Positions 43,560 to 52,616 are shown, numbered from the stretch's first letter. The stretch: 64,000 nucleotides of DNA from REEB95 sp035934235 (GCA_035934235.1 DASYYB010000027.1:1-64000); one strand, 5' to 3'. Translations and numbers: made by a program. Notes: a model not told the origin generated them from the letters alone.

Positions 43560-44482
43560 GTGAAGAAATCGGGACCGCCACGGGCCTTGAGCTCGGCGCC
43601 GGCGTCGCGACCGAGCGCGGCTGCGTCAGCGGCGGCACCGTCGCGCCGCGTGCGGTGGAGCTTGCTTCCATCTGGACTGACGATGGCGGCGTCGAGGGTC
43701 AGCCGGCCGTTCGCGATGGTCGCGAGCGCGGCAATCGGCGTGCGGCACGAGCCGTCGAGCGCCGCCAGGAACGCGCGTTCGGCGTCGGCGCAGGTCGCCG
43801 TCTCGGCATGATCGAGCGGCGCCAGCAGGTCGCGTGCGCGCGCATCGTCGTTTCGGATCTCGACCGCCAGGATGCCTTGCGCCGGCGCCGACAGCATCTC
43901 GTTCGGCGTCAGCGTCGCCGTGATCTTGTCGGCAAGGCCCAGCCGCTTCAGGCCGGCGACGGCGAGGATCGTGGCATCGGCGTCGCCGCTGGCCAGCTTG
44001 GCGAGCCGCGTGCCGACGTTGCCGCGCAGCGGCACGATCGTGAGGTCGGGTCGCGCGTGCAACGCCAGCGCCTTGCGCCGCAGTGACGAGGTGCCGAGCC
44101 GGGCGCCCTTGGCCAGCGCCGTCAGCGAACCGGCGCGTGGCGACAGCAACGCGTCGCGTGGATCCTCGCGCGGCAGACAAGCGGCGATCGCAAGGCCGTT
44201 CGGCAGCGTCGCCAGCATGTCCTTCATCGAATGGATGGCGACGTCGATGCGCCGGCCGAGCAGTGCGTCCTCGATCTCCTTGGTGAACAGGTCCTTGCCG
44301 CCTTCCTCGGCCAGCGGCCGTTCGCCGGCGCGGTCGCCGCTGGTGCGGATGGCGACGATGTCGATCGCGCCGGGTGAGGCCAGCGGCGCATGCGCCGCGG
44401 CTAGGCGGCGCTTGAGCTCGTCCGCCTGCGCCAGCGCCAAGGGGCTGCCGCGCGTGCCGATACGCAGAAGAGGTGAGGCCAT
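43556..44482 (-). CDS. hemC: Hydroxymethylbilane synthase (porphobilinogen deaminase) HemC
   Basis: The 308-residue enzyme polymerises four porphobilinogens. Motifs: RIGTRGSPLALAQADELKR at the N-terminus, KDLFTKEIEDALL, AIHSMKDMLATLP, RLGTSSLRRKALAL, and the dipyrromethane-cofactor Cys in LDGSCRTPIAA. The length is normal. It is divergent from tsaD with a 41-base spacer and is the first gene of the hemC-hemD-mic60-hemY operon. Confidence 0.95.
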   Translation of the reverse strand: MASPLLRIGTRGSPLALAQADELKRRLAAAHAPLASPGAIDIVAIRTSGDRAGERPLAEEGGKDLFTKEIEDALLGRRIDVAIHSMKDMLATLPNGLAIAACLPREDPRDALLSPRAGSLTALAKGARLGTSSLRRKALALHARPDLTIVPLRGNVGTRLAKLASGDADATILAVAGLKRLGLADKITATLTPNEMLSAPAQGILAVEIRNDDARARDLLAPLDHAETATCADAERAFLAALDGSCRTPIAALATIANGRLTLDAAIVSPDGSKLHRTRRDGAAADAAALGRDAGAELKARGGPDFFT

Positions 44483-44523
44483 GCCTTGTTCTTAGGCGGA
44501 AGGCGGCGGCAAGGGAAGGTGCT

Positions 44524-45588
44524 ATGGTCCGCGCCATGCTGGTCCTGGGCATCGAAACCAGTTGCGACGAAACCGCGGCCGCGGTGGTCGAGAATTCCGG
44601 CGCCCTCGACAAGCGCATTCGGTCGAGCCTCGTGCTGTCGCAGCTCGCCGAACACCGCCCCTATGGCGGCGTCGTGCCCGAGATCGCCGCGCGCGCACAT
44701 TTGGACCATCTCGACGGCTTGATATCGGGTGCACTCGCTGCCGCGGGCGTCGGCTTGGGCGATCTCGGCGGCGTCGCCGCCACCGGCGGGCCCGGACTGA
44801 TCGGCGGCGTCATGGTCGGTGTGATGGAAGCGAAGGCGATCGCCTATGCGCGCGCGCTGCCGTTCGTCGCCGTCAATCATCTCGAAGGTCATGCGTTGTC
44901 CGCGCGGCTGACCGACGACGTGGCTTTTCCTTATCTCCTGCTGCTGGTTTCGGGCGGCCATTGCCAGTTGCTGGCGGTCGAAGGCGTCGGCAGCTATCGC
45001 CGCCTCGGCACGACGATCGACGACGCGGCCGGCGAATGTTTCGACAAAGGGGCCAAGCTGCTCAGTCTTGGGTATCCAGGCGGTCCGGCGATCGAGCAGG
45101 CGGCGCGTGGCGGCGATGCGGCACGCTTTCCGTTGCCGCGGCCGATGATCGGCAGGCCGGGATGCAACTTCTCGTTCTCGGGCTTGAAGACCGCGCTGGC
45201 CGAGACGGTGCGGCGCGCGGGGCCGCTCGACGACCGCGCGCGCGCCGATCTGGCAGCGGCGTTGCAGGCGGCGATCGTCGATTGTCTGCTCGACCGCGCG
45301 GCGCAGGCAGCGGCGGGCTTCACGGCGCGCCACGGCGGCGGGCATGCGCTGGTGGCGGCCGGCGGTGTCGCCGCCAATGCTGTGTTGCGGCCACGCCTGA
45401 CGCAACTTGCCGCCGAATGGAATCTGCGCTTCGTCGTGCCGCCGCCGGCGCTGTGCACCGACAATGCGGCGATGATCGCGTGGGCCGGCATCGAACGCCT
45501 CAAGCTCGGGCTCGCCGATGCGCTCGACTTCGCGCCGCGGCCACGCTGGCCGCTCGACCCGGCGGCGGCGTCCACGCGCCTACGTTGA
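44524..45588 (+). CDS. tsaD: tRNA N6-threonylcarbamoyladenosine transferase TsaD
   Basis: The protein has 354 residues from ATG 44524 (GGGAAGG upstream). It carries the ASKHA-fold motifs LGIETSCDETAAAVVE, the HxxxH metal site NHLEGHALSARL, LLLLVSGGHCQLL, and the late GGVAANAVLR. It transfers the threonylcarbamoyl group to A37 of ANN-decoding tRNAs with TsaB/TsaE. Head-to-head arrangement with hemC is standard in alphaproteobacteria. Confidence 0.96.
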   Translation: MVRAMLVLGIETSCDETAAAVVENSGALDKRIRSSLVLSQLAEHRPYGGVVPEIAARAHLDHLDGLISGALAAAGVGLGDLGGVAATGGPGLIGGVMVGVMEAKAIAYARALPFVAVNHLEGHALSARLTDDVAFPYLLLLVSGGHCQLLAVEGVGSYRRLGTTIDDAAGECFDKGAKLLSLGYPGGPAIEQAARGGDAARFPLPRPMIGRPGCNFSFSGLKTALAETVRRAGPLDDRARADLAAALQAAIVDCLLDRAAQAAAGFTARHGGGHALVAAGGVAANAVLRPRLTQLAAEWNLRFVVPPPALCTDNAAMIAWAGIERLKLGLADALDFAPRPRWPLDPAAASTRLR

Positions 45589-45669
45589 ACCCGGCCGGGC
45601 GCCGCCCTAGGATCGCCGACGCCGGCTGCCTCAATGGCTGGCCAAGAGAACTCCGGGAGGGAAAAGATC

Positions 45670-46431
45670 ATGCATTTCCGTGCTTTGATGGTCACGCTCG
45701 CGGGTGCGGTATTGCTGGCCGGCTCGGCGCAAGCGCAGGCACCGGCACCGTTGAAATCGATATCGATGCTCGCGCCCGCCGGTTCGCACAAGCTCCGGGT
45801 GCGTGTCGATTCGATCAAGAGCGGCCACATGATTCCGAGCGAGTACGCGTTCTGCAAAGCGGCGGCGCAAAACCACGTGGCGCTGTCTGACGACAAGAGC
45901 CCGAGCGTCGCCTGGTCCAAGGGTCCGGCCGGCACCAAGTCCTACGCCGTCGTCATCTACGATACGGACTCGCCCGCCGAACACCGCGAGTTGATGAACA
46001 AGGAAGGCGCGACACTGACGGCTGCGGTCGCGCGCAAGATTTTCTTCCACCTGGTCGTGGTCGACATTCCGACCAAGGTGACCGCTTTGCCCGAAGGCGC
46101 GGAGAGCGAAGGACGCGTCGCGCACGGAAAGCCGGCGTCGTCCAAGATCGGCGTGTCCGGCGCCAACAGCTTTACCCAGGCTTTTGCCGCCAACGACGCG
46201 ATGAAGGGTACCTATTACGGCTATGATGGGCCGTGCTCGCCGTGGAACGACGAGAACGCCCATCACTACCACTTCACCGTCTATGCGTTGAGCGTGCCGT
46301 CACTTGGCCTCAGCGGCGATTTCAGCGGTGAGGCGGCGGTCGCGGCGATGCAAGGCAAGGTGTTGGCGCAGGGCGAGCTGCTCGGCGTTTATTCGATCAA
46401 CCCGGCCGTCATGGCCAAGCTGAAGAAATAA
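45670..46431 (+). CDS. Exported PEBP-family (YbhB/YbcL, Raf kinase inhibitor-like) protein
   Basis: The protein has 253 residues from ATG 45670, with GGGAGGG upstream. Signal peptide (TLAGAVLLAGSAQA-Q), then the phosphatidylethanolamine-binding-protein fold: IPSEYAFC, SPSVAWSKGPAGTKSYAVVI with YDTD, FFHLVVVDIP, YYGYDGPCSPWNDENAHHYH (P-C-P-like ligand loop) and FTVYAL. An insertion around residues 105-150 makes it longer than the roughly 180-residue norm. Its ligand is unknown. It interrupts the usual tsaD-gpsA neighbourhood. Confidence 0.85.
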   Translation: MHFRALMVTLAGAVLLAGSAQAQAPAPLKSISMLAPAGSHKLRVRVDSIKSGHMIPSEYAFCKAAAQNHVALSDDKSPSVAWSKGPAGTKSYAVVIYDTDSPAEHRELMNKEGATLTAAVARKIFFHLVVVDIPTKVTALPEGAESEGRVAHGKPASSKIGVSGANSFTQAFAANDAMKGTYYGYDGPCSPWNDENAHHYHFTVYALSVPSLGLSGDFSGEAAVAAMQGKVLAQGELLGVYSINPAVMAKLKK

Positions 46432-46450
46432 CCGCATAGCTTGATCGAAC

Positions 46451-46496
46451 AACGCCTCCCGTGCTTCATCGCTCCCGATGACGCGCGGGAGGCGTT
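46451..46496 (+). terminator. Hairpin between the PEBP gene and gpsA
   Basis: An 11-base perfect stem (AACGCCTCCCG / CGGGAGGCGTT), extendable by one G-T and two further pairs, encloses an 18-base loop and is followed by AATTTT. It looks like an intrinsic terminator for the PEBP gene. Its right arm contains GGGAGG, the only ribosome site of gpsA (ATG 46504), so it may also gate gpsA translation. Confidence 0.6.
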
Positions 46497-46503
46497 AATT
46501 TTC

Positions 46504-47508
46504 ATGCAAACTTTCGGCATCATCGGCGGCGGCGCCTGGGGTACCGCGTTGGCGCAAGTCCTGCGCCGCGCCGGCCGCGACGTCGTCTTGTGGGCGCGCG
46601 AGGCCGAAGTCGTCGCCGCCGTTTCCGTCGCCGCCGAGAACCCGATCTTCCTGCCGGGCATTCAGCTCGAGCGTGGCATCCGCGCGACCGGCGAGCTTGC
46701 GGTGGCGGCGCAAGCCGATGCCGTTTTGCTGGCGACGCCGGCGCAACATATGCGCGCGATCGCGGCGTACCTTGCGCCGCATTTGCCCAAGGACGTGCCG
46801 TTGGTGCTGTGCACCAAGGGCATCGAGGAAAAAACCGGCGCGCTGATGAGCGAGGTGGCGGCGGATGCCGTACCCGGTGCGCCGCTCGCCGTGCTGTCGG
46901 GCCCGACCTTCGCGCACGAAGTCGCGGCCGGCCTGCCGACGGCGGTGACGCTGGCCGCAAGCGACGCGGCGCTCGGCGCCACGCTGGTCACGGCGTTGGG
47001 CGGGCGCAGTTTCCGACCTTATCTTTCCGCCGATCCGATCGGTGCGCAGGTCGGCGGCGCGGTCAAGAACGTGCTGGCGATCGCCTGCGGCATCGTCATG
47101 GGCAAGAAGTTCGGCGATAACGCGCGCGCCGCGCTGATCACCCGAGGCCTTGCCGAGATGGTGCGCCTTGCGGTCGCCAAGGGCGGCAAGGCCGAGACGC
47201 TGATGGGCCTGTCCGGCCTCGGCGATCTCACGCTCACCTGTACTGGCCTGCAATCGCGCAACCTGTCGCTCGGCGTCGCGCTTGGCGAAGGCCAGACGCT
47301 GGCTGCGATCCTCGGCGCCCGCCGGTCGGTCGCGGAAGGCGTCACGTCGTCAGCCGCCTGCGTCGCGCTCGCGCGCAAGCTCGGCATCGAGATGCCGATC
47401 GTCCAGGCGGTCGACGCGATCCTGCATCACGGCGCCGCGATCGACCGCGAGATCGAAAGCTTGCTGGCACGGCCGTTCAAGCCCGAGTTGACGCCGGGGC
47501 GGCGTTGA
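46504..47508 (+). CDS. gpsA: Glycerol-3-phosphate dehydrogenase [NAD(P)+] GpsA
   Basis: The 334-residue enzyme makes sn-glycerol 3-phosphate for phospholipids. The Rossmann motif FGIIGGGAWGTALAQVL is at the N-terminus. LVLCTKGIEEKTG, LSGPTFAHEVAAGLPTA, the catalytic Lys in AVKNVLAIACGI, and LSGLGDLTLTC near residue 238 follow. ATG 46504 is chosen because the family starts just before the Rossmann strand. Upstream frame extension has no ribosome site. The stop overlaps the next start (TGATG). Confidence 0.95.
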   Translation: MQTFGIIGGGAWGTALAQVLRRAGRDVVLWAREAEVVAAVSVAAENPIFLPGIQLERGIRATGELAVAAQADAVLLATPAQHMRAIAAYLAPHLPKDVPLVLCTKGIEEKTGALMSEVAADAVPGAPLAVLSGPTFAHEVAAGLPTAVTLAASDAALGATLVTALGGRSFRPYLSADPIGAQVGGAVKNVLAIACGIVMGKKFGDNARAALITRGLAEMVRLAVAKGGKAETLMGLSGLGDLTLTCTGLQSRNLSLGVALGEGQTLAAILGARRSVAEGVTSSAACVALARKLGIEMPIVQAVDAILHHGAAIDREIESLLARPFKPELTPGRR

Positions 47509-48212
47509 TGCCGACGGTCATCGCCATCCGCCACGTCGCGTTCGAGGATCTCGACGCCTTCGGTCCGGCGCTGGCGGCGCGCGGATATAAGGCAAGCTAT
47601 CGCGACGCGCCGGTCGACGATCTCGGCGCCAGCGAGCTTGCCGATTGCGACCTGCTCATCGTGCTCGGCGGCCCGATCGGCGTCTACGAGGAGGATCGCT
47701 ATCCGTTCCTCAAGCCGGAAATCGCGTTGATCGAAAAGCGCCTCAAGGCGGGCAAGCCGGTGCTCGGCATCTGTCTCGGCGCGCAGCTCATGGCGCGCGC
47801 GCTCGGCGCCAAGGTCTACGCCGCCGGCTTCAAGGAGATCGGCTGGGCCGGTATCGGCTTGAGCGCCGCCGGCCGCGCCTCGCCGCTGGCCAAGCTCGCG
47901 CCGGGAACGCGCGTGCTGCATTGGCACGGCGATACGTTCGATCTGCCGTCGGGCGCGACGCATCTCGCGTCGACGCCGCGCACGCCCAACCAGGCCTTCG
48001 CCGTCGGCCGTCACGGTCTCGCGCTCCAGTTCCATCTCGAGGTCAGCGCGACCGGCTTGGAACGCTGGCTGGTCGGCCATGCGGTCGAGATCGGCGCCAC
48101 GCCGCGGGTCACCGTGCCGCGGTTGCGGACCGACGCCGGCAAGTTCGCGGCCGAGTTGCTGCCGCAAGGCCGCGCCGTGCTCGAGACGTGGCTCGACAGC
48201 CTGAAGGGGTGA
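47508..48212 (+). CDS. Class I glutamine amidotransferase-like protein
   Basis: The 234-residue protein has a GATase1 domain resembling the GMP-synthase-type glutaminase used alone. It has the nucleophile motif VLGICLGAQLMA (Cys about residue 87), the oxyanion loop VLGGPIGVYEED, and the late His-x-Glu (FHLEV). Such free-standing proteins may hydrolyse gamma-glutamyl compounds or act with an unknown partner. ATG 47508 overlaps the gpsA stop, so it is probably co-expressed. Confidence 0.85.
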   Translation: MPTVIAIRHVAFEDLDAFGPALAARGYKASYRDAPVDDLGASELADCDLLIVLGGPIGVYEEDRYPFLKPEIALIEKRLKAGKPVLGICLGAQLMARALGAKVYAAGFKEIGWAGIGLSAAGRASPLAKLAPGTRVLHWHGDTFDLPSGATHLASTPRTPNQAFAVGRHGLALQFHLEVSATGLERWLVGHAVEIGATPRVTVPRLRTDAGKFAAELLPQGRAVLETWLDSLKG

Positions 48213-48355
48213 CGCGGCGGCGGATCGTCGTTCTCACCGGCGCCGGTATTTCGCAGGAATCGGGCCTCGATACGTTCCGCGATCCCGACGGCGTCCGCTT
48301 CACCGCGACGCTCGCCGATATCGAAAAACGCACCGTGCTCCAGGCGGCCGAATGA
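48209..48355 (+). pseudogene. Truncated sirtuin (CobB-like NAD-dependent deacylase) N-terminus
   Basis: The 48-residue frame starts at GTG 48209, overlapping the amidotransferase stop (GTGA). It reads RRRIVVLTGAGISQESGLDT and FRDPDG, the NAD-binding signature of Sir2 proteins, and then diverges and stops at TGA 48353-48355. Full sirtuins have about 240 residues with a zinc module, which is absent. This looks like the start of a former operon member cut off by a deletion. Confidence 0.75.
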
Positions 48356-48440
48356 CCCCTCGCGCCCTGCCGCAATTACGCCGCGATTGGGCGCTATCGC
48401 ATCCACGTTCGCGCCGGTTCGCGCGCGAGGGAGGGTTTCC

Positions 48441-49103
48441 ATGCGGATGATTTTCGCGGCGCTTGCCGCCGGCTTGGTGCTTGCACCGGTTTTGGCGCAC
48501 GCGCAGTCACAGTCGCAGATCACCTGCGCGCAGCTGCCCAAGGCGGCCGAATTCGTCAACACCAAGCTCCAGCCGGGGCCGAATACCGACGCCGCCAAGC
48601 GGCATCTCGAAGCCGCGCAGCATGCGACGTCGGATCAGCAATGCGTCGCCGAGCTGCGCAAGGTCGATTATTACGCCAAACGCTCGATGGCCGCGGATCG
48701 GCGCGCGGCGGCCAAGACGCAGCCCAAGCCACAATCGCAGGCCCAGGCACAGTCGCAGGCCCAGGCACAGTCGCAGATTAGCTGCGCGCAGCTGCCCAAG
48801 GCGGCCGAATTCGTGAACACCAAGCTGAAGCCGGGTCCCAACACTGACGCTGCGAAGCAGCATCTCGACGCGGCGCAGCACGCGACCTCCGATCAGCAAT
48901 GCACCGCCGAACTGCACAAGGTCGATTATTACGCCAAGCGTTCGTTGGCGGCCGACCAGCGCACCGCGGCCAACACGGCGCCTGGTCAAGCCGCTCCCGC
49001 GCGGCATGTCCGCTGCGGCGACGTGCTGCATCCGACCCTGCCGGGGGGCACCGACTATCACGGGCCGCCGGTGCCCGGCTGTTTGCCAGTCCGCCTCTGG
49101 TAG
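48441..49103 (+). CDS. Exported protein with internal tandem duplication
   Basis: The protein has 220 residues from ATG 48441 with GGGAGGG upstream. Signal peptide (IFAALAAGLVLAPVLAHA-Q), then two near-identical modules of about 65 residues. Each holds CAQLPKAAEFVNTKL, PGPNTDAAK-x-HL, AAQHATSDQQC and KVDYYAKRS, with two Cys per module. A Gln/Ala/Ser linker (QSQAQAQSQAQAQ) joins them, and a third Cys pair lies near the C-terminus (RCGDVLHP, GCLPVRLW). I do not recognise the family. The high identity points to a recent duplication. Confidence 0.65.
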   Translation: MRMIFAALAAGLVLAPVLAHAQSQSQITCAQLPKAAEFVNTKLQPGPNTDAAKRHLEAAQHATSDQQCVAELRKVDYYAKRSMAADRRAAAKTQPKPQSQAQAQSQAQAQSQISCAQLPKAAEFVNTKLKPGPNTDAAKQHLDAAQHATSDQQCTAELHKVDYYAKRSLAADQRTAANTAPGQAAPARHVRCGDVLHPTLPGGTDYHGPPVPGCLPVRLW

Positions 49104-49183
49104 TCCGTCGCCGCTTGCGGACTCGTGATTGACGCCGCCGTCGCGGCGGGCGCTAAGATCGCCGCGGGAAACGGGGCGGCTCG

Positions 49184-49834
49184 ATGCGCAAGGTCGTGAT
49201 CTGGGACGCGCCGACGCGCCTCTTCCATTGGCTTACCGCCGTCTTGGTCGCCGCCGCCTACGCAACGTGGCGGTTCGACCGGATGGACTGGCACGTCTGG
49301 ATCGGCTACGCGCTGCTCGCGCTCGTCATCTTCCGCCTGCTTTGGGGATTTTTCGGCAGCGAGACCGCGCGCTTCGCCGGCTTTCTCGCTTCGCCGCGTA
49401 CCGCGTTCGCGCATCTGGCGCACATCTTCCGCCGCGAGCCCGATCGCGAGATCGGCCATAATCCGGCCGGCGGCTGGATGGTGCTGGTGTTGCTTGCACT
49501 GTTGTTCGGCGAAAGCCTGAGCGGCCTTTATATCAACAACGACGTCGCCGAAGACGGCCCACTGACCCAAATCGTTCCCGCGCCGGTCAGCAATCTGATC
49601 GACGCGCTGCACACTTATTTATGGTGGATTTTGCTCGCCGCGGTGACGCTGCACGTCATCGCGGTCGCCGTCTATCGGCTGGCCAAAGGCCAGAATCTCG
49701 TGCTGCCGATGGTGATGGGCCGCAAGACGCTGCCGCCGGAGATGCGGGCGCCGGCACTGGCCGGGCCGCTCCGCGCTCTCTTGGTCTTAGGCGGCAGCCT
49801 TCTTGCGATCACCGTGCTGATCAATTTCCTCTAA
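49184..49834 (+). CDS. Cytochrome b561-family membrane protein
   Basis: The 216-residue protein has four to five membrane helices. The N-terminus VVIWDAPTRLFHWLTAVLVA carries the first heme-ligand His, followed by DWHVWIGYALLALVIFRLLW and the C-terminal LHTYLWWILLAAVTLHVIAV with two further His, as in Ni,Fe-hydrogenase-type or b561 cytochromes. It likely carries electrons between the quinone pool and a periplasmic partner. No partner cytochrome is adjacent. Confidence 0.88.
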   Translation: MRKVVIWDAPTRLFHWLTAVLVAAAYATWRFDRMDWHVWIGYALLALVIFRLLWGFFGSETARFAGFLASPRTAFAHLAHIFRREPDREIGHNPAGGWMVLVLLALLFGESLSGLYINNDVAEDGPLTQIVPAPVSNLIDALHTYLWWILLAAVTLHVIAVAVYRLAKGQNLVLPMVMGRKTLPPEMRAPALAGPLRALLVLGGSLLAITVLINFL

Positions 49835-49841
49835 ACGCGCC

Positions 49842-50300
49842 TCAGCTCTTCGGCACGATCACCTGACCGCAAATCTCGCCGGCCGGATGATCGGTGCTGT
49901 GCACGTTGATGTACCAGTTACCGGCGTCGAGCTGCTGCGCCTGCTCCGGCGTCAGCGTCGCCTTGCCGGTGATCGGGCTCTTGACGGGGCTCCCCTTCTT
50001 GGTGAGCCAGATTACGACTGGGCCGCCGCACTTGGCACCATTCGCGCCGTTGTGGAAATGCGACATCGTCGTCGGACTCGACAGGTCGCTATAATTGATA
50101 TGCCAGGTCATGACGCGCGTGCTGGCGTCCCACGTCAGATCCGCGGTGCCCGTGCCTTTCGTCATGACCGGCGGAGTTTGTTCCGCGCCGGTCAACTGCA
50201 CCTTGAATTTCACCGGTGCGGCGGTCGCCGTTCCCGCCCAGGCGACGCAGGCGAGCGCTGCGAGTGCAAGGACAATCCGCCGAGAAACTACACGCATCAT
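49842..50300 (-). CDS. Exported CHRD-domain protein
   Basis: The protein has about 152 residues from ATG 50300, with GGAGGG upstream (a second ATG follows directly). Signal peptide (VLALAALACVAWAGTATA-A), then a CHRD domain (VQLTGAEQTPPVMTKGTGTA, MSHFHNGANGAKCGGPVVIW, WYINVHSTDHPAGEICGQVI). CHRD domains occur in chordin and in many bacterial secreted proteins of unknown role. Here it stands alone, convergent with the cytochrome gene. Confidence 0.88.
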   Translation of the reverse strand: MMRVVSRRIVLALAALACVAWAGTATAAPVKFKVQLTGAEQTPPVMTKGTGTADLTWDASTRVMTWHINYSDLSSPTTMSHFHNGANGAKCGGPVVIWLTKKGSPVKSPITGKATLTPEQAQQLDAGNWYINVHSTDHPAGEICGQVIVPKS

Positions 50301-50528
50301 GCCACCCTCCTTCGGTCGAGTTGGTATCGCGCGGTGTCGGTCCGCGGATCGGCGCAAGTCTATGCGACCGGCCTGCGGCAACATAGCGACATCGCCGCGC
50401 TTCACGGCAACGTTACAAACGGACCGGTAATCGGGTCAAAAAAAAGCCAGAAACTGCAATGCGCTAGACGGCGCGCGGCGCGCAGTGGGCCGGCGCGGCC
50501 GACGAGAAGCGGCATGATTGAGTTCGGT

Positions 50529-50605
<77 letters not shown>

Positions 50606-50704
50606 GCTGGCGGCGACGATAGGACAAGCGGCGATGGCCGACAAGCCGCGTCCGGCGTGCGCAGTCTTGCGCGGCGAGGACCGGCTCGCCATTCTCCCCG
50701 GCGC

Positions 50705-51250
50705 ATGGCCGAAAGCTGGATCGCCGACGTTCTTCGGTTCTGGTTCGTCGAGTTGCCGCCACACGCATGGTTCAGCGGCGACGCCAGCACCGACGCGCTG
50801 GTCCGTATGCGGTTCCTTACCCTGCACGAAGAGTTGCGTCGCGGATTGCCGCCCGATGCGCTGGTGGCGCCGGAATCGGCGTTGGCCGCGGTGATCGCGC
50901 TCGATCAGTTTCCGCGCAATCTGTATCGCGGCCGACCCGAAGCCTTTGCCGCCGATGGGGTGGCCCAGGCGGCGGCGGCACGCGCGGTCGCGCTCGGCTT
51001 CGATCGGACGTTCGATTCGACGCGGCGGCATTTCTTCTACCTGCCGTTCATGCATGCCGAAGACCGTGCGATGCAGGCGCGTTCGGTCGAATTGTGCGAA
51101 GCGCTCGGCGACGGCGAGGTGCTCGCCTACGCGCGGCGACACCGGAAGATCGTCGACCGTTTCGGCCGCTTTCCCCATCGCAACGCCGTCCTGGGCCGGC
51201 CTTCGACCCCGGACGAGCTCGAATTCCTCAAGGCCGGCCGCGGCTTTTGA
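50705..51250 (+). CDS. DUF924 family protein
   Basis: The 181-residue helical protein has the DUF924 pattern: VLRFWFVELPPHAWF at the N-terminus, ALDQFPRNLYRGRPEAFA, FYLPFMHAEDRAMQARSVEL, and HRKIVDRFGRFPHRNAVLGR. The function is unknown; the family has a TPR-like fold. ATG 50705 lacks a clear ribosome site but sits where homologues begin. Confidence 0.88.
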   Translation: MAESWIADVLRFWFVELPPHAWFSGDASTDALVRMRFLTLHEELRRGLPPDALVAPESALAAVIALDQFPRNLYRGRPEAFAADGVAQAAAARAVALGFDRTFDSTRRHFFYLPFMHAEDRAMQARSVELCEALGDGEVLAYARRHRKIVDRFGRFPHRNAVLGRPSTPDELEFLKAGRGF

Positions 51251-51372
51251 CGGCGCCGCTTTGGGCGGGCGCCCACGGCTGGCGCCGTCGCACAGGGGGC
51301 GCCGTTGTCGCCGTCGTGCTTTCGCGCAATGATCGCGCAACGGGCCGTCAGCACCCGCCCAGGGGAGGACAC

Positions 51373-52563
51373 ATGCGCAGTCTGAAATTCGTGGCTGCCG
51401 CGTTCGCGGCATTCGTACTGGTTTCCGCCGCGCCGGCGCACGCCGAGGATGTCGTGAAGGTCGGCGTCATCCTGCATTACACCGGTCCGTTCGCGCGGCT
51501 CGGCGACACCATGCAGAAGGCGATCGATCTTTACATGAAGCAGCACGGCGACACCGTCGGCGGCGCCAAGATCGAGCTCGTCAAGCGCGACGCGCAAGGC
51601 AGCGTCGACACCTCGAAGCGCATGGCGCAAGAGTTGCTGACGCGCGATCACGTCCAATTTCTCGCCGGCTTCATCCTGACGCCGGAGGCGCTGGCCGCCG
51701 CGCCCGACGTGACGCAGGCCAAGGTGCCGATGGTGATTATGAACGCAGCGACGGCGGTGATCACGACGAAGTCGCCGTACATCACGCGCACGTCGCTGAC
51801 GTTGCCGCAGACCACCGAAATCTTCGGCAAGTGGGCGGCGACCAAAGGCGGCATGAAGCGGGTCTATAGCGCGGTGTCGGATTACGCGCCGGGCCTCGAT
51901 GCCGAAGCCGCGTTCAAGCGCGCCTTCACCGCCAACGGCGGCACCATCGTCGACAGCGTCCGCTTTCCGCTGATGAATCCGGATTTCGCGCCGTTTCTGC
52001 AACGCGTGCTCGATAAAAGGCCGCAAGGCCTCTACGCCTTCATCCCCGGCGGCAGCCAGCCGGTGACGTTCGTCAAGACGTTCCACGATCTCGGCCTCGA
52101 CAAGGCCAAGATCCGGCTGTTGCCGAGCGCCGAAGTCGGCGACGAGAACGATCTCCAGAAGCTGCCGGATTTCGCCGTCGGCATCACGATCTCGACCAAC
52201 TACACGGCGGCGCGCAAGTCGAAGGCCAATGAAGAATTCGTCGCCGCCTGGCAGAAGGCGTACGGCGCCGACAAGGAACCCGACCTGTTCGCGGTCGGCG
52301 CCTATGACGGCATGGCGCTGATCTATCACGTCGTCGACAAGCTCCACGGCAAGGTCGACGGCGACAAGGCGATGGCGGCGATCAAGGGCTGGAAGTACGA
52401 AAGCCCGCGCGGGCCGGTCATGATCGACCCGGCGACGCGCGATATCGTCCAGAACGTCTATATCTGCCGCGTCGAGAAGGTGAACGGCCATCTCGCCAAC
52501 GTGCCGATCGAGACCTATCCGATGGTCAAGGATCCCTGGAAGATCGAGAACCATATGGAATAG
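51373..52563 (+). CDS. ABC transporter substrate-binding protein, branched-chain amino acid (LivK) type
   Basis: The protein has 396 residues from ATG 51373 with GGGGAGGA upstream. Signal peptide (AFAAFVLVSAAPAHA-E), then a periplasmic-binding type 1 fold (VVKVGVILHYTGPFARLGDT, LAGFILTPEALAAA, GLDAEAAFKRAFTANGGTIV, DLFAVGAYDGMALIYHVVDK). Related proteins bind aliphatic or aromatic acids. The permease and ATPase genes are not in the window, so the partner is elsewhere. A strong terminator follows. Confidence 0.88.
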   Translation: MRSLKFVAAAFAAFVLVSAAPAHAEDVVKVGVILHYTGPFARLGDTMQKAIDLYMKQHGDTVGGAKIELVKRDAQGSVDTSKRMAQELLTRDHVQFLAGFILTPEALAAAPDVTQAKVPMVIMNAATAVITTKSPYITRTSLTLPQTTEIFGKWAATKGGMKRVYSAVSDYAPGLDAEAAFKRAFTANGGTIVDSVRFPLMNPDFAPFLQRVLDKRPQGLYAFIPGGSQPVTFVKTFHDLGLDKAKIRLLPSAEVGDENDLQKLPDFAVGITISTNYTAARKSKANEEFVAAWQKAYGADKEPDLFAVGAYDGMALIYHVVDKLHGKVDGDKAMAAIKGWKYESPRGPVMIDPATRDIVQNVYICRVEKVNGHLANVPIETYPMVKDPWKIENHME

Positions 52564-52590
52564 CCGGCTCTTTCGGGCCCGCGCGTTCAC

Positions 52591-52616
52591 GGCAGCCGCC
52601 CCTTTGGGCGGCTGCC
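52591..52616 (+). terminator. Intrinsic terminator after the binding-protein gene
   Basis: An 11-base GC-rich stem (GGCAGCCGCCC / GGGCGGCTGCC) with a 4-base loop is followed by GCCGTTTT, 28 bases after the stop codon. Confidence 0.75.
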
